Part shown: piece after piece, positions 21,920 to 21,955 of the stretch
Layout of the letters: each line of letters starts with the position of its first letter
Numbering within the stretch: position 1 is the stretch's first letter
The notes under the pieces: model-generated
Seen by the model: only the letters and a program-made list of their open reading frames with translations
The model's database searches: none
What the model was told of the DNA's origin: nothing
Program-made: the position numbers and the translations under genes
From: Deltaproteobacteria bacterium
Lineage (GTDB): Bacteria > Desulfobacterota > DSM-4660 > Desulfatiglandales > Desulfatiglandaceae
DNA: 21,955 bases
Direction of reading: 5' to 3'
NCBI GenBank assembly: GCA_019307645.1
Contig: JAFDJF010000007.1
Location: 1-21,955 of the forward strand

Positions 21920-21955
21920 GGGGTTCAGGGGTTCAGGGGTTCAGGGGTTCAGGGG
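21920..21955. repeat. GGGGTTCA 8-bp tandem repeat, running off the window
   Basis: Four perfect units of GGGGTTCA plus GGGG, cut by the window edge. The unit is the reverse complement of the TGAACCCC-type units seen upstream of rfbD. Copy number is likely unstable and hard to assemble. Confidence 0.9.

Overview
The window looks like a chromosomal segment of a Gram-negative anaerobe, most probably a Desulfobacterota (Desulfobacterales-like) genome or metagenome bin. That placement is inference. It rests on a complete type II secretion (T2SS) operon, LptF/LptG (so an LPS outer membrane), an AmmeMemoRadiSam-type radical SAM protein, a small Cys-rich DUF6485-like protein, and dense intergenic palindromic and tandem short repeats of the kind common in that phylum. 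No sequence search was possible.

Layout. 1-1332: a tRNA-Arg/tRNA-Lys unit on the minus strand with its own promoter and terminator, divergent from the ribosomal protein pair rplM-rpsI, which ends at a clean rho-independent terminator. The rpsI reading frame is damaged near its start by an apparent deletion. 1333-2503: a repeat-filled gap, truA, and a 50-residue ORF convergent with it. 2504-5686: a 210-bp inverted element built from 10-bp units, then minus-strand genes: a methyltransferase overlapping a downstream AmrS-like radical SAM gene, and further on a DUF6485-like gene followed by a short helical hypothetical gene.

5687-6440 is a long leader without a gene. It ends in a near-perfect sigma-54 promoter in front of an RfaH/UpxY-type NusG paralogue (6441-6953). 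Next comes the T2SS cluster 7380-18577, in the order gspG, E, F, H, I, J, K, L, M, D and a GspC-like exported protein with a Pro-rich tail. From gspE to gspD the genes overlap or abut, so they form one transcription unit. gspG is separated from gspE by a MITE-like element, a related element lies just upstream of gspG, and a third, different element separates gspD from the gspC-like gene. gspL carries a perfect 68-bp tandem duplication that breaks its frame. GspD has a lipobox, which suggests a self-piloting liposecretin.

18763-21915: rfbD (dTDP-rhamnose synthesis) overlapping lptF, then lptG. These are envelope polysaccharide and LPS functions that fit with the antiterminator and the secretion system. 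The window ends inside an 8-bp tandem repeat related to heptamer-like repeats seen at four other intergenic places.

The points most worth a second look are the two frame-breaking indels in genes expected to be intact (rpsI and gspL), the sigma-54/antiterminator pair upstream of the T2SS, the three inverted-repeat elements inside the T2SS operon, and the atypical GspC and GspD. I see no CRISPR array, phage module or clear undescribed multi-gene defence system.
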